A stretch of 61,196 nt of DNA from Gammaproteobacteria bacterium (lineage in GTDB: Bacteria > Pseudomonadota > Gammaproteobacteria > UBA6429 > Thiohalophilaceae). The stretch's first letter is position 1, and each line of letters opens with the position of its first letter. A program made the position numbers and the translations under genes. The notes under the pieces are model-generated. The model had not been told where the DNA came from. It ran no database searches and worked only from the letters and a program-made list of their open reading frames with translations. Shown here piece by piece: positions 1 to 9,294 of the stretch. The stretch is from assembly GCA_026196045.1 (NCBI GenBank), contig JAPHRJ010000022.1:1-61196 (forward strand), in the 5' to 3' direction.

Positions 1-546
1 TGACATTCTTTCACGATGCAGGGTCTGTTCGTGAAGCTTATTTATATAAAACCGGATCCGAGCCCCACCTTCATCATGAGCCTGTTCTCTCGCTGCCTCC
101 GCCGCTAGCACCAAACAGGCTTCATCCATACAATCTGTTGGCGACAGGGCGACTCCACCGCTGAACCGCAACCGAACCGTCTCATTACCGATATGATATT
201 CAGCTTCAAGGATTTCAAAAATATTAGCTATGGTAGTTTTTAGCTGAGATTCACTCTCACCGTTTATAGCCAGGGCATACTCACCATGACCAAAGCAATA
301 CACAGCGATATCGTTAACTTCCAGATTAGTTAGTCGATCTTTCAGTTCCTCAAGAACCTGATCGCCCACGGCAAAACCATGATGCCGATTAATTTTTCGT
401 AAACGGTCAATACCAAACCGAACCAGAGCCACAACCTGTGAACCAGCCTGGGCCTGTTCAATCATTGAATGAATCTGGTGGAAAAAATCAGCTCGTGACT
501 GACTGAGTAATAATGATGAGTTAACCGTGTTGACAGGGATATTCAT
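1..546 (-). CDS. GGDEF-like domain protein, degenerate motif (partial, C-terminus outside window)
   Basis: An open frame runs off the left edge; 182 codons are visible. The N-terminus looks like a diguanylate cyclase fold: it has the helix-rich lead-in FHQIHSMIEQ, then VALVRFGIDRLRKINRHHGF near residues 38-57, which resembles the usual D-NFK-IND-GH stretch. Where GGDEF should be there is GHGEY (about residue 86). The metal/catalytic signature is therefore lost, so cyclase activity is unlikely. In such proteins the domain is usually a sensor or partner, often followed by EAL; the C-terminus is not visible. Start: ATG at 546 has an in-frame stop directly upstream and a GGAG about ten bases before it. 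Confidence 0.7.
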   Translation of the reverse strand, partial: MNIPVNTVNSSLLLSQSRADFFHQIHSMIEQAQAGSQVVALVRFGIDRLRKINRHHGFAVGDQVLEELKDRLTNLEVNDIAVYCFGHGEYALAINGESESQLKTTIANIFEILEAEYHIGNETVRLRFSGGVALSPTDCMDEACLVLAAEAAREQAHDEGGARIRFYINKLHEQTLHRERMS

Positions 547-714
547 TCAGCAAAAGACTCCGTATTTGCTATTGCAAATGCTTAGTTCTACATTCTGTTC
601 TAATGCTTATCGGAACATTTTCCCTATAACTTAAGTATTTAATAGTGAGACTACGGTATAAAACAGTACCTCAGAATATAACCATTCACGCACATATAAT
701 AATGTTTATAGCCC

Positions 715-1911
715 CTAACCTGGTCGTCCATCGATACGAGAGTAAAATAATATCGGCATATAACGAATGACAAAAATGAGGAACGCCGCTATCCACAACC
801 CTCCTGATAATCTTAATGAAAATAAATAAAGATCAGGAAAAATAATTGGAAGGATGACTCTGATTAACGGTGTTATGGCTATCAGAATAAAAGCACTAAC
901 CACATAACGATCTGCACTGATCTCCCTGCCGGAGTGTCCCAGGGCCACTCTGGCCATCATACCAAAAGTAATTAGCCCCATAACCCCGGTGGTTAAAGCA
1001 TGAATGGCGTGCTCGCGAAGAACCAGTCCCGCTGACACCAGTGCCAGTAACAACATACCCACGCTCATCCAGGCATAACCCATTTGCAGAATCCAGACCA
1101 TGGGCACTCGCCAGATACGAGAATCGTACCAACCATACACACGAATACCGTGGGTCGCTGCGGCCAACAGGGCTACCGGCAACAGGACTGGGCTGTTGGG
1201 CCAGAAAGAATCAATACATGCCAGTAAAACAATACTGGCAATTCCCAGTTTTTCACACCATGGCCAGACCGATGTTGTGACTCCCGCAACTCCCCGTTCA
1301 GTAAAAAATGGAATTACTCGTCCGCCCATAACAATAATAATGGTTAGCACGAGGTATAACATTAACTGGTTACCAACGGTTGCTGTCGTCGAAGTCAGCC
1401 CCAGGAATTGTAAGTGCGTCAACCCATTTGCCAGCGACATCAGAATCAGCAATGCAGGAAATATATAATTGCTTGCCTGTTTTTTACTTGTAATGGGCAG
1501 GGCAATAGCCACCGCCAATACCGGAAAGAAACTAAAATCGACAAGACTAATGATCCAGTTATATTCCTGTGAGCTAACGACAAAAGGAGCCAGACGACCC
1601 GCTATCCATAGTAAAGCGATTAACAGTAATGACATACCCTGTTGGGTTTGAACACCGGTCCAGTTTTTTACTGCCGTTAACAGGAAACCTGCAACAACTG
1701 CAGCGACATACCCAAACAACATTTCATGTGCATGCCATAATTTTCCAGGGTAATAAGTGCTGGCTCCCAGTTTTCCTTCGAGCACCATCAACCAGACCAG
1801 AATCAGCATGACAGCGGCGAGTCCCGCCAGAAGAAAAAAAGGGCGAAAGCCTAAAGCTAAAAGCGCAACACTTTTTGTTTTTGAATTACGTTTAGAATTT
1901 TCTATTTGCAT
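715..1911 (-). CDS. nnrS: NnrS family protein (haem/copper membrane protein of NO response)
   Basis: A polytopic membrane protein of about 399 residues with roughly twelve hydrophobic segments. It matches the NnrS family (GFRPFFLLAG near the N-terminus, WHAHEMLFGYVAA, GGRVIPFFTERG, TGVMGLITFGMMARVALGHSGR). NnrS proteins protect cells against nitrosative stress and are controlled by NO-sensing regulators. The frame stays open to 1986, but ATG 1911 is preferred because AAGGACAG sits just before it, whereas the longer version adds 25 atypical residues. An FNR/Dnr-type box lies 75-88 bases upstream of this start. No denitrification genes are in the window, so the role here is inferred to be NO defence. 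Confidence 0.9.
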   Translation of the reverse strand: MQIENSKRNSKTKSVALLALGFRPFFLLAGLAAVMLILVWLMVLEGKLGASTYYPGKLWHAHEMLFGYVAAVVAGFLLTAVKNWTGVQTQQGMSLLLIALLWIAGRLAPFVVSSQEYNWIISLVDFSFFPVLAVAIALPITSKKQASNYIFPALLILMSLANGLTHLQFLGLTSTTATVGNQLMLYLVLTIIIVMGGRVIPFFTERGVAGVTTSVWPWCEKLGIASIVLLACIDSFWPNSPVLLPVALLAAATHGIRVYGWYDSRIWRVPMVWILQMGYAWMSVGMLLLALVSAGLVLREHAIHALTTGVMGLITFGMMARVALGHSGREISADRYVVSAFILIAITPLIRVILPIIFPDLYLFSLRLSGGLWIAAFLIFVIRYMPILFYSRIDGRPG

Positions 1912-1985
1912 TCCTGTCCTTCCAGAACATTGATCATAGTGAAAAAAATGAAACGGGATAATGTAAGTAGACAGCCTGCCTCGCA

Positions 1986-1999
1986 TTGACCAACATCAA
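1986..1999 (-). promoter_or_regulatory. FNR/Dnr-type operator upstream of nnrS
   Basis: On the minus strand the sequence is TTGATGTTGGTCAA, i.e. TTGAT-N4-GTCAA. This fits the FNR/Dnr/NNR consensus. A -10-like TACATT (1960-1965) lies where an activator centred at about -41.5 would need it. Confidence 0.65.
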
Positions 2000-2078
2000 T
2001 ACCAGAAAGCGTATAAAACAACGTATATATTGCAGGGCTATATAACCTTATTACTTAAAGCACATTAAGCAATGTATC

Positions 2079-3968
2079 TCAGGATGCCTCTTCCATCTCT
2101 TCATGTGCCAGTAACCAGGCTTCTTCTGTTTCTGCAATATCCTGTTGTAACTGCCCCTGCTGCTTCAGGTATTCTACCAGTTGTGGCTTATTTTCAGGCT
2201 GATATATTTCATCTGCATGTAAGTGCTGGTTAATGCTATCCAGTTCAGCCGTCTGTTTTTCCAGTTGCTTTTCCAGTTTTTTAATTTGAGTACGCAGAGG
2301 AGCCAATTGCTGACGCATTTGTGCAGCCTGTTGCCGTTTCTGTTTCTTGTTTTCTGTCGAAACAGGTGCATTACTACTCTGTTCCGCTTTCGGATTTAAC
2401 AACCAGTCCCGATAGTCATCCAGACTTCCGTTATATTCACTGACCGTACCCCTGTCCACCAGAACCAGTCGATCTGTCACCAGGTTTAATAAGAACCGAT
2501 CATGGGATACAACACAAACAGCCCCATCATAAGACTGGAGCGCCATTGCCAGAGCCTGACGCATTTGTATATCCAGATGGTTAGTCGGTTCATCCATAAG
2601 CAGGATATCGGGCCGCTGGTAAACCAGCATTGCCAGTACCAGTCTTGCTTTTTGTCCACCAGAAAACGTCCCGACCGGTTCCAGGACTTTGTCTCCATGA
2701 AAGTTAAACCCACCGAGAAAATTTCGTAAGCTCTGTTCTGTTGCGGCAGGATCCAGTCGTTGTAGATGGTTTAATGCCGACGATTCCAGATCCAGTTGTT
2801 CCAGTTGATGCTGGGCAAAATAACTCACTTTGAGTTTTTCTCGTCGCTCCTGCCGGCCTGAATGTGGCGACAGATCACCCGCCAGAAGTTTGATTAAGGT
2901 TGATTTACCGGCTCCGTTTCGTCCAAGAATACCAATTCGATCTCCTGCCTGTATGTTGAAATCCAGGTCTGACAAAATAGCCTTAAACTGATCCGCCTCA
3001 CCATAGCCAACCGTGGTTTCTTTTAAACCCAGTAATGTACCGGACAAATCTTTGATAGGAAAAAAGGAAAACTGAAAAGGTGTGGATGTCTGTACCTCAC
3101 TGATCTCCGTCATTCTGCTCAGTGCTTTTAAGCGACTTTGTGCCTGCTTCGCCTTGGTGGCCTTTGCGCGAAAACGATCAACAAAGGACTGCATGTGTAC
3201 GCGTTCACGTTGCTGTTTAACATAAGCGGCCTGCTGCTGCTCACGTTGGACGTGATACTGTTTTTCAAAACTGGAATAATTTCCTTTATACAAACTGAGC
3301 TGTTTGTCTTCTATATGCGCAATTCGGTTACACACACTATCCAGAAAATCGCGATCATGTGAAATCAGCAGTAAGGTAGCCGGGTAGTCTTTTAACCATT
3401 TTTCCAGCCAGATCACGGCATCCAGATCTAGATGGTTGGTTGGCTCATCCAGTAACAACAGATCTGAGCGACACATTAAGGCCTTGGCCAGATTCAGGCG
3501 CATGCGCCAGCCACCGGAAAAAGCGGCTACTGGTTGCTGTTGCTCAGCTTCACTAAAGCTCAAACCATATAATAAGGTTGCAGCCTTGCTTCGTGCCCGA
3601 TAAGCATCAATAGCGTCGAGCTCGGCATGCAGTTTAGCTTCCAGAATACCATCCGCTTTTTTCTGTGCCTCCTCCAGTTGCTGTTCCAGCTCACGCAGGC
3701 GACTATCACCATCAAGAACATACTCAATCGCCGGGATATCTAATGCTGGTGTTTCCTGCTCCACAGCGGCAATGACGGTAGCAGGGGGCAGCCCAATTGA
3801 GCCCGCTTCCGGGCTTAACTCACCCTGTATCAGTGCAAACAAGCTGGATTTCCCAACTCCGTTGGCTCCAGTAATCCCTACTTTTTCACCATAGTGAATG
3901 CTCACTGTTGTGTTTAACAGTAGTTCTAAAGGGCCGCGCCATAAATCCAGGTTTGTCAAAGTCAGCAT
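2079..3968 (-). CDS. yheS: ABC-F family ATPase, YheS type
   Basis: A 629-residue soluble protein with two ABC ATPase domains and no membrane segments, so it is an ABC-F ribosome-associated factor rather than a transporter. Walker A motifs are GANGVGKSS (about residue 35) and GRNGAGKST (about 350). ABC signatures FSGGWRMRL and FSGGQKARL are each followed by LLLLDEPTNHLD or LLMDEPTNHLD. The linker between the domains carries the charged RFRAKATKAKQAQSR stretch typical of ABC-F. The C-terminus (about 535-629) is a Gln/Glu/Lys-rich coiled coil. Sequence and length match E. coli YheS. The family acts at the ribosomal E site; the exact function of YheS is inferred. It diverges from the next gene across 180 bases. 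Confidence 0.9.
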   Translation of the reverse strand: MLTLTNLDLWRGPLELLLNTTVSIHYGEKVGITGANGVGKSSLFALIQGELSPEAGSIGLPPATVIAAVEQETPALDIPAIEYVLDGDSRLRELEQQLEEAQKKADGILEAKLHAELDAIDAYRARSKAATLLYGLSFSEAEQQQPVAAFSGGWRMRLNLAKALMCRSDLLLLDEPTNHLDLDAVIWLEKWLKDYPATLLLISHDRDFLDSVCNRIAHIEDKQLSLYKGNYSSFEKQYHVQREQQQAAYVKQQRERVHMQSFVDRFRAKATKAKQAQSRLKALSRMTEISEVQTSTPFQFSFFPIKDLSGTLLGLKETTVGYGEADQFKAILSDLDFNIQAGDRIGILGRNGAGKSTLIKLLAGDLSPHSGRQERREKLKVSYFAQHQLEQLDLESSALNHLQRLDPAATEQSLRNFLGGFNFHGDKVLEPVGTFSGGQKARLVLAMLVYQRPDILLMDEPTNHLDIQMRQALAMALQSYDGAVCVVSHDRFLLNLVTDRLVLVDRGTVSEYNGSLDDYRDWLLNPKAEQSSNAPVSTENKKQKRQQAAQMRQQLAPLRTQIKKLEKQLEKQTAELDSINQHLHADEIYQPENKPQLVEYLKQQGQLQQDIAETEEAWLLAHEEMEEAS

Positions 3969-4148
3969 GGCGATATGGTATCAAACTCGATACCTAAAAA
4001 TCCGAACGATTATTCAATAAAAAGTGTGAGCCGGTTGACAATTCTGTCCTACACAGCCTCTGCCCGCTAACCGATACTAAAGCTGTCACCGTTGGTATTG
4101 GTTTGGTGTTAGTTAATTGAGAGTCATAGCTGAGTCAGGCATATAAAT

Positions 4149-6656
4149 ATGGGCACACAAGCAAAAATTGTTTCGTTGAATGCACAAGGCAACCGACTTG
4201 ATCAACAGGTCAAGCATCAAAAGTTACTTGAAGCCTGTAAGAGTCATAGTCTCAAATATGTACGTTCCCTCATGCAGGTCATGTTTGATAGTGCCGATGA
4301 TGCACTCTTTGAAATGGCTGAAAAATCAGATAACAATACTGACCAATCTGTTTATTTTGACTCTATGCGCATTGTGCGATTAAAAAGAAAAGAAATCGAA
4401 ACACAGTATTACAAAAATATCGAAAACCTTTTTTCTCATAAAAATAAAACTCCAGCTTCTTCTACACAAAATGATGACAGTGAACAAAATGACCTATCCT
4501 TCGAGAATCTGTCACTGATGGAAGAAATGGATCTGGAAGAATCATTAGCTATTGGCAACCTGGCTGATAAAATCCGTTCCAATTTCGGTGCAGATATCAA
4601 TGCTATAGAGCAACGCCTGAAGCTTATCGCACCTGAACTTACTGAAACTGACGCAAACCCTTTTGATCCTGCTAACCTGAGCAAAGCCTTTCAGGATGCC
4701 ACTGATCCACTGGATACCGAACTTAAAATCAAACTTATTATCTATAAACTGTTTGATAAGCAGTTAAGTGCCTCAATTGGTCAACTTTATCAAAATGTTA
4801 ATGCTCACTTTATTGAAGCTGGCGTGTTACCTAAAATCAAACATCAACGTCCACAACAATCGGCTTCAAACTCTGGTCGCCCTATTTCAAATGCAAGCTC
4901 AGCGGAAATAGAAGAGCCAACCGGCATTCCCTATTATGATACTCAATCAAGTAGAACTTATCAGGGTGACGCAGGTAATGGTGAAGTACTGGTACCATTG
5001 CAACAGGTTTTGGCACAAATGCAAACTGGCGGAATGCATCCATCTACAATGAGTACCGGCACAGGAGCTGGCATGATGGGAAAAATCCCTGTCAGTTCTT
5101 CTGCACAGGTGATTGGAGCATTAAGTGAAATACAGAACACAGCAATTCCATTTTCATCAGATACTAATCCCCAGGAAATAAGTAGCCAGATTAAAACTAT
5201 GCTGGTTAATCAGGTCAACCAGAGCGTTGGTCAACCAACCGCTATTGATTCCGTTGATAATGGAATCATTGATGTTGTTTCCATGTTGTTTGAGTTCATT
5301 CTTGATGATGCCAATCTACCAGTAGCGGCACGTGCAGCCATAGCCCGTTTACAGATCCCACTATTAAAGATTGCCGTAAGTGATAAAGAATTTTTTAACA
5401 CCAAGGCCCATCCTGCACGCGTATTACTGAATACACTTGCTAAAGCGGCACTCGGTCTGGATGAATCCGCCACTTCAGATAACAGCCCCATTCTGGAAAA
5501 AATTGAATCTACCGTTGAAGCAATCTCCCTGAAATATACGAGTGATATCAATATTTTTGAAGAACTCCTGAATGAGTTTATTACGTTTGCTGAAGAGCAA
5601 GAAGAAGGCACCGAAGATACGGAACAAAGTGCCATCGCACCTTTCCAGAAAAAAGAAGAACAGGCATTAGCCAAGGCCTGGGTACAGGAAACCTTAAATG
5701 ATGCAGTTACCGATAAGAACATTCCTGAACAGGTCGTGAAATTTCTTAACGGACCCTGGGCCGATGTTATGTTGCATACCTATCTGGAACAGGGAAAAGA
5801 TAGCCACTTATGGAAGAATCAACTTCGTTTCATTGATGTTCTGGTCTGGTCGGCCGAACCCAAACATTTATCTCTGGATAAAAAGAAACTGGGAAATATT
5901 GTTCAGCACCTGGTAGGGACATTAAAAGAAGGCCTGGAAAATATTAATTATCCCTCAGATAAAACTGAAAAAGTATTGCAGGCGATGGAAGCGTGTCACC
6001 ATGCCAGTATTCATGGCCTTTTCTATGCTCAGGAATCTATAAATGCCACCAGTGAAACCAGTGAACAGTATGATAATGAACAACAGGAAGCCAGCGGTAG
6101 CTTCTTCCTTTTCGATAATGCCGTTCCCGATGAAGTTGAGATCACGACAACAGTAGCGGATGAAACTGATACCACTGCTCTCGAAGATGACATAACAGAT
6201 TCGGCGATTGATCATATGATTACGGGTCTGGAAGATCAGGTCGCATCACTGTCAGAACTGGAATCACTACTAGAAGAAGCCATCACAGATACAGAAGAAA
6301 TAGATGATGATCGTATTGTTATGGAAGACATCGTCTTAAGTAGCTGGGAAGAAAACGAACAACCCGAAGATTATCCTGATGATGAATATCTCGATATCGC
6401 CCGTCACCTGGAGTCTGGAAAGTGGCTGGAGTTTGTTGATGACAAAGGTCAGAAACAACGCGCCAAACTGGCCTGGAAAAGTGATCTTCTCGGTGAATAC
6501 ACCTTCCTCAACTGGAAGTTCGATGTAGTCGCAGACAAAACTCTCTACGGCCTGGCAAATGACTTGCGTAGCGGCCGAGCGAATATTGTTGATGAAGTTC
6601 CCATTCTAGATAGAGCATTAACCGCCGTTTTATCTGGATTCAAAAAAAGCGCATAA
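4149..6656 (+). CDS. DUF1631 family protein
   Basis: An 835-residue acidic cytoplasmic protein recognised as the DUF1631 family found in Pseudomonas and relatives. The N-terminus (about 20-110) has a conserved helical block (LLEACKSHSLKYVRSLMQVM). The middle is low-complexity (PSTMSTGTGAGMMG near 300). The C-terminus (about 745-825) has a compact beta-rich segment, GKWLEFVDDKGQKQRAKLAW followed by LNWKFDVVADKTLYGLANDL. That segment resembles a PilZ-like fold, but the RxxxR c-di-GMP motif is not evident, so binding is not claimed. The biochemical function is unknown. It is monocistronic, with a long gap after it. Confidence 0.75.
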   Translation: MGTQAKIVSLNAQGNRLDQQVKHQKLLEACKSHSLKYVRSLMQVMFDSADDALFEMAEKSDNNTDQSVYFDSMRIVRLKRKEIETQYYKNIENLFSHKNKTPASSTQNDDSEQNDLSFENLSLMEEMDLEESLAIGNLADKIRSNFGADINAIEQRLKLIAPELTETDANPFDPANLSKAFQDATDPLDTELKIKLIIYKLFDKQLSASIGQLYQNVNAHFIEAGVLPKIKHQRPQQSASNSGRPISNASSAEIEEPTGIPYYDTQSSRTYQGDAGNGEVLVPLQQVLAQMQTGGMHPSTMSTGTGAGMMGKIPVSSSAQVIGALSEIQNTAIPFSSDTNPQEISSQIKTMLVNQVNQSVGQPTAIDSVDNGIIDVVSMLFEFILDDANLPVAARAAIARLQIPLLKIAVSDKEFFNTKAHPARVLLNTLAKAALGLDESATSDNSPILEKIESTVEAISLKYTSDINIFEELLNEFITFAEEQEEGTEDTEQSAIAPFQKKEEQALAKAWVQETLNDAVTDKNIPEQVVKFLNGPWADVMLHTYLEQGKDSHLWKNQLRFIDVLVWSAEPKHLSLDKKKLGNIVQHLVGTLKEGLENINYPSDKTEKVLQAMEACHHASIHGLFYAQESINATSETSEQYDNEQQEASGSFFLFDNAVPDEVEITTTVADETDTTALEDDITDSAIDHMITGLEDQVASLSELESLLEEAITDTEEIDDDRIVMEDIVLSSWEENEQPEDYPDDEYLDIARHLESGKWLEFVDDKGQKQRAKLAWKSDLLGEYTFLNWKFDVVADKTLYGLANDLRSGRANIVDEVPILDRALTAVLSGFKKSA

Positions 6657-6857
6657 GATGTGCCACTCCAGCTTTTAATACCGACAAAAAAAACATAGAC
6701 ACCCACTTTTTAGGTGTCAAATCACAACAAAACATGCTGATTTCAAGCTAGCTAATATGTGTTCAACGCTTTAACATTTATTAAGCAACAGATTAAAATA
6801 AAAATCAGGGCCTTAGTCTGATGCCCCCTTGATTCTAATAACAACCCAATATTAACG
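6657..6857. other. Intergenic stretch upstream of the OxyR site
   Basis: No gene is visible here. A 6-bp hairpin (GACACC/GGTGTC, 6698-6718) is preceded by an A-run, so it would resemble a terminator only on the minus strand, where no gene ends. The rest is AT-rich and unremarkable. Confidence 0.4.
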
Positions 6858-6894
6858 ATAGTTACACGCTATCAAACAAATAGAAACAATCATT
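6858..6894 (+). promoter_or_regulatory. OxyR-binding site
   Basis: Four tetrads are spaced exactly seven bases apart: ATAG 6858-6861, CTAT 6869-6872, ATAG 6880-6883 and CATT 6891-6894. The OxyR consensus is ATAG-N7-CTAT-N7-ATAG-N7-CTAT, so 14 of 16 fixed positions match. It lies directly against the -35 of the peroxiredoxin promoter, the position of an activator. Confidence 0.85.
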
Positions 6895-6923
6895 TATACA
6901 TATCATAGTAGTTCCCCTATAAT
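6895..6923 (+). promoter_or_regulatory. Sigma-70-type promoter of the peroxiredoxin gene
   Basis: A poor -35 (TATACA, 6895-6900), 17 bases, then a perfect -10 TATAAT (6918-6923). A weak -35 next to an OxyR site is the usual arrangement for an OxyR-activated promoter. The start codon follows 37 bases after the -10. Confidence 0.75.
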
Positions 6924-6959
6924 TCTCCCATAATTTATTCCAAACCTGAGGAGAACAAC

Positions 6960-7691
6960 ATGTTAGAAAATAGAGAAGGTCAAACTATCCCTACGGTGAC
7001 ATTCCCTACCCGCGTTGGTGAAGACTGGGTGGATGTAACCACTGATGAATTATTCGAGGGTAAAACCGTCGTAGTGTTTGCGTTACCCGGTGCATTCACA
7101 CCCACTTGTTCATCGACTCACTTACCACGTTACAATACTCTCGCCCCTGTATTTAAGGCGAATGGGGTGGATGACATTATTTGCCTGTCCGTGAACGACA
7201 CCTTTGTTATGAATGCCTGGAAGCAGGATCAGGAAGCGGAAAATATCACAGTGATACCTGATGGAAACGGTGAGTTCAGTGCGGGTATGGGCATGCTGGT
7301 TGATAAAGCCGATCTGGGCTTTGGTAAGCGCTCCTGGCGCTATTCCATGCTGGTCAAGGACGGTGTCATTGAGAAGATGTTCATTGAGGCCGATGTTCCA
7401 GGCGATCCCTTTGAGGTTTCAGATGCTGACACTATGCTCAAATATATCAATCCAGAGGCAGACATTCCGGCACCGGTAACCGTGTTTACTCGTGAAGGTT
7501 GCCCTCACTGCTCACGAGCAAAAACTTTGCTTAACAAACATGGTATGTCATACGAAGAAATTGAGCTGGATCGTAACATTACCTCAAACACCCTGCAGGC
7601 TGTCTCAGGCAAAGACACCGTGCCTCAGGTTTTTGTAGGAGGAAAACACATTGGTGGTGCTGACGATCTGGAATCCTGGTTCAAGCAATAA
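6960..7691 (+). CDS. Peroxiredoxin-glutaredoxin hybrid (Prx5/Grx fusion)
   Basis: A 243-residue two-domain peroxidase. Residues 1-160 are a Prx5-type peroxiredoxin with the peroxidatic cysteine at C50 in [16 protein letters not shown]. Residues about 170-243 are a glutaredoxin with CPHC at C181/C184 and the conserved [14 protein letters not shown] glutathione-binding stretch. The same fusion is known in Haemophilus, Neisseria, Vibrio and purple sulfur bacteria. It reduces H2O2 and alkyl peroxides using glutathione directly. The start is fixed by GAGGAG seven bases upstream. Transcription is very likely under OxyR (site at 6858-6894). A strong terminator follows, so it is a single-gene unit. 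Confidence 0.95.
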   Translation: MLENREGQTIPTVTFPTRVGEDWVDVTTDELFEGKTVVVFALPGAFTPTCSSTHLPRYNTLAPVFKANGVDDIICLSVNDTFVMNAWKQDQEAENITVIPDGNGEFSAGMGMLVDKADLGFGKRSWRYSMLVKDGVIEKMFIEADVPGDPFEVSDADTMLKYINPEADIPAPVTVFTREGCPHCSRAKTLLNKHGMSYEEIELDRNITSNTLQAVSGKDTVPQVFVGGKHIGGADDLESWFKQ

Positions 7692-7722
7692 GCCAGCTCT
7701 CTCACCAATCTGTAACATAATC

Positions 7723-7766
7723 GCCCTGGCTCGAACTCTCGAGCCGGGGCTTAATTTATCTATTTT
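7723..7766 (+). terminator. Intrinsic terminator of the peroxiredoxin gene
   Basis: A 12-bp stem (7723-7734 with 7739-7750, one G-U pair), loop ACTC, then the T-rich tail TTAATTTATCTATTTT. Confidence 0.85.
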
Positions 7767-7844
7767 CAGGACATAATTTTTCAAGATCTTACCCCCCCAG
7801 ACCGATAAATGTTTAACGCTTCTGTTCATAGGATATTACGGGTA

Positions 7845-8777
7845 ATGACAAATACGGCCGCAATTGATGCTAATAGCAATCGTCTGGAAATTCTGCTCTT
7901 TCATCTGGGTAGCTCACAGGCTTTTGGTATTAACGTCTTAAAAGTTAAGGAAATTATTCCTGTTCCCAATCTTACCCAGTTACCCGATTCTAGCCCCTAT
8001 ATCTGTGGTATTGCCAGTTTGCGTGGCCAGACTCTGCCTGTAATCGATCTAGCACAGGCTATTGGACAAAATAATCATCAAAATACGGATGAACCATTAA
8101 CGGGTTCTGTCATTATTGCAGAGTTCAATCGTGCACTGCATGGCTTCCTGGTACGCCAGGTTGATCACATTATTCATCGCGAATGGACAGAAATATCTCC
8201 CACACCAACGGGTCTTGGTACAAGTATTTTTACATCAGGGATCACTAACGAGAACAAACAACTCGTTCAGATTCTGGATCTAGAGCGAATTATTGCTGAT
8301 TTTGAAGAATCGGTTGAAGATGGATTTGCACAAATTTCAGATAACGAACTGACCGATGAGGAACGAAAACACTGGGTGCTATTAGTAGATGATTCAGCCC
8401 TGGCTCGATCACAAACGGCACGAGCACTCGATACCCTTAAAATCCCTTACATCGAGGCCCGTGACGGCAAAGAAGCTCTGGCAATACTTAATAAGCACAA
8501 CTCCAGGGATGCCGATCCCTCCGATGCCATTAGCCTGGTGCTATCTGATATTGAAATGCCGGAAATGGACGGCTATTCCCTGACACAGGAAATCCGCCAA
8601 AAAGCTGAGTTAGCCAATTTGTATATATTGCTCCACACTTCACTTACTGGCGCGATTAATTCTGAACGCGCACAGCAATGCGGTGCCGATGCATTCTTAA
8701 CAAAGTTTGCACCAGAAGAGCTCGCCAGAGAAATCGTGAAAGGATTGAAGTTAACTACTCAACGCAATTCAAACTGA
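7845..8777 (+). CDS. cheV: Chemotaxis coupling protein CheV (CheW-REC)
   Basis: About 310 residues. The N-terminal half is a CheW-like coupling domain (LLFHLGSSQAFGINVLKVKEII, then GIASLRGQTLPVIDL). The C-terminal half is a response-regulator receiver: DD in LLVDDSALARS, phospho-acceptor Asp near residue 235 in LVLSDIEMPEMDG, and Lys in FLTKF. CheV couples chemoreceptors to CheA and adapts the response through phosphorylation. The frame is open from 7809, but the upstream ATG has no ribosome site; ATG 7845, with AGGA upstream, keeps the CheW domain intact. No other chemotaxis genes are nearby, so this is an orphan CheV. Confidence 0.9.
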   Translation: MTNTAAIDANSNRLEILLFHLGSSQAFGINVLKVKEIIPVPNLTQLPDSSPYICGIASLRGQTLPVIDLAQAIGQNNHQNTDEPLTGSVIIAEFNRALHGFLVRQVDHIIHREWTEISPTPTGLGTSIFTSGITNENKQLVQILDLERIIADFEESVEDGFAQISDNELTDEERKHWVLLVDDSALARSQTARALDTLKIPYIEARDGKEALAILNKHNSRDADPSDAISLVLSDIEMPEMDGYSLTQEIRQKAELANLYILLHTSLTGAINSERAQQCGADAFLTKFAPEELAREIVKGLKLTTQRNSN

Positions 8778-8877
8778 CAATAGCATCCATTCTCCACACT
8801 GATTGATGCCAACAATAATGACCGGCATGCAAAGGCAGAGATAGTTTATTCGAATGCTAACAACCGCTCGTTTCTTT

Positions 8878-8909
8878 TATTACTACGAACTGGTATTACT
8901 ACGAACTGG
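8878..8909. repeat. 16-bp perfect tandem duplication
   Basis: TATTACTACGAACTGG occurs twice back to back (8878-8893, 8894-8909) in the gap between cheV and the cold-shock gene. Confidence 0.9.
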
Positions 8910-8918
8910 CTATTAGCG

Positions 8919-8948
8919 CTATCGTTTCACTTTACGATGAAACGATAG
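8919..8948. other. Perfect 11-bp hairpin downstream of cspA
   Basis: CTATCGTTTCA (8919-8929) pairs with TGAAACGATAG (8938-8948) around an 8-base loop. It sits just past the cspA stop, but no U-tract follows on the minus strand. It could be an mRNA 3' stabiliser or a weak terminator. Confidence 0.6.
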
Positions 8949-8971
8949 TTCCCCCTTAAACGAATTTTTTA

Positions 8972-9178
8972 TTATTTACCTGGTGTTACGTTTGAAGCCT
9001 GCAAGCCTTTCGGTCCGCGTTCAACATCAAAACTTACACCCTGGCCTTCATTCAATGTTTTATAGCCATCTCCCTGAATCGCGGAAAAATGTACAAATAC
9101 ATCTTCTCCCCCTTCTTCAGGTGCAATAAAGCCAAAACCTTTTGAATTGTTAAACCACTTTACTGTTCCATTGCTCAT
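8972..9178 (-). CDS. cspA: Cold-shock domain protein (CspA family)
   Basis: A 68-residue single cold-shock domain with RNP1 (KGFGFI) and RNP2 (VFVHF), and [15 protein letters not shown] at the N-terminus. It binds single-stranded nucleic acid and acts as an RNA chaperone. ATG 9178 is chosen over an upstream TTG because GAGG lies nine bases before it. A long leader (about 100 bases from the likely -10 at 9289-9294) fits the post-transcriptional control usual for cold-shock mRNAs. Paralogues are common, so the symbol denotes the family. Confidence 0.92.
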   Translation of the reverse strand: MSNGTVKWFNNSKGFGFIAPEEGGEDVFVHFSAIQGDGYKTLNEGQGVSFDVERGPKGLQASNVTPGK

Positions 9179-9288
9179 AAAAATCAACCTCGAAATACAA
9201 ACATCTTATTATTTCTTGTCAAATTTATAATGAATCACAGTTTATACCTCACCCTAACTGTGGATCAAAAAATCAAACAATTGATAGC

Positions 9289-9294
9289 AGTATA
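9289..9294 (-). promoter_or_regulatory. Likely -10 element of the cold-shock gene
   Basis: TATACT on the minus strand, about 110 bases before the start codon. The -35 is poor, so this is a tentative call. Confidence 0.35.

Noticed and set aside
6698-6718. Hairpin after the DUF1631 gene as a terminator
   Set aside because: Only six base pairs and followed by A-rich, not T-rich, sequence on the coding strand.
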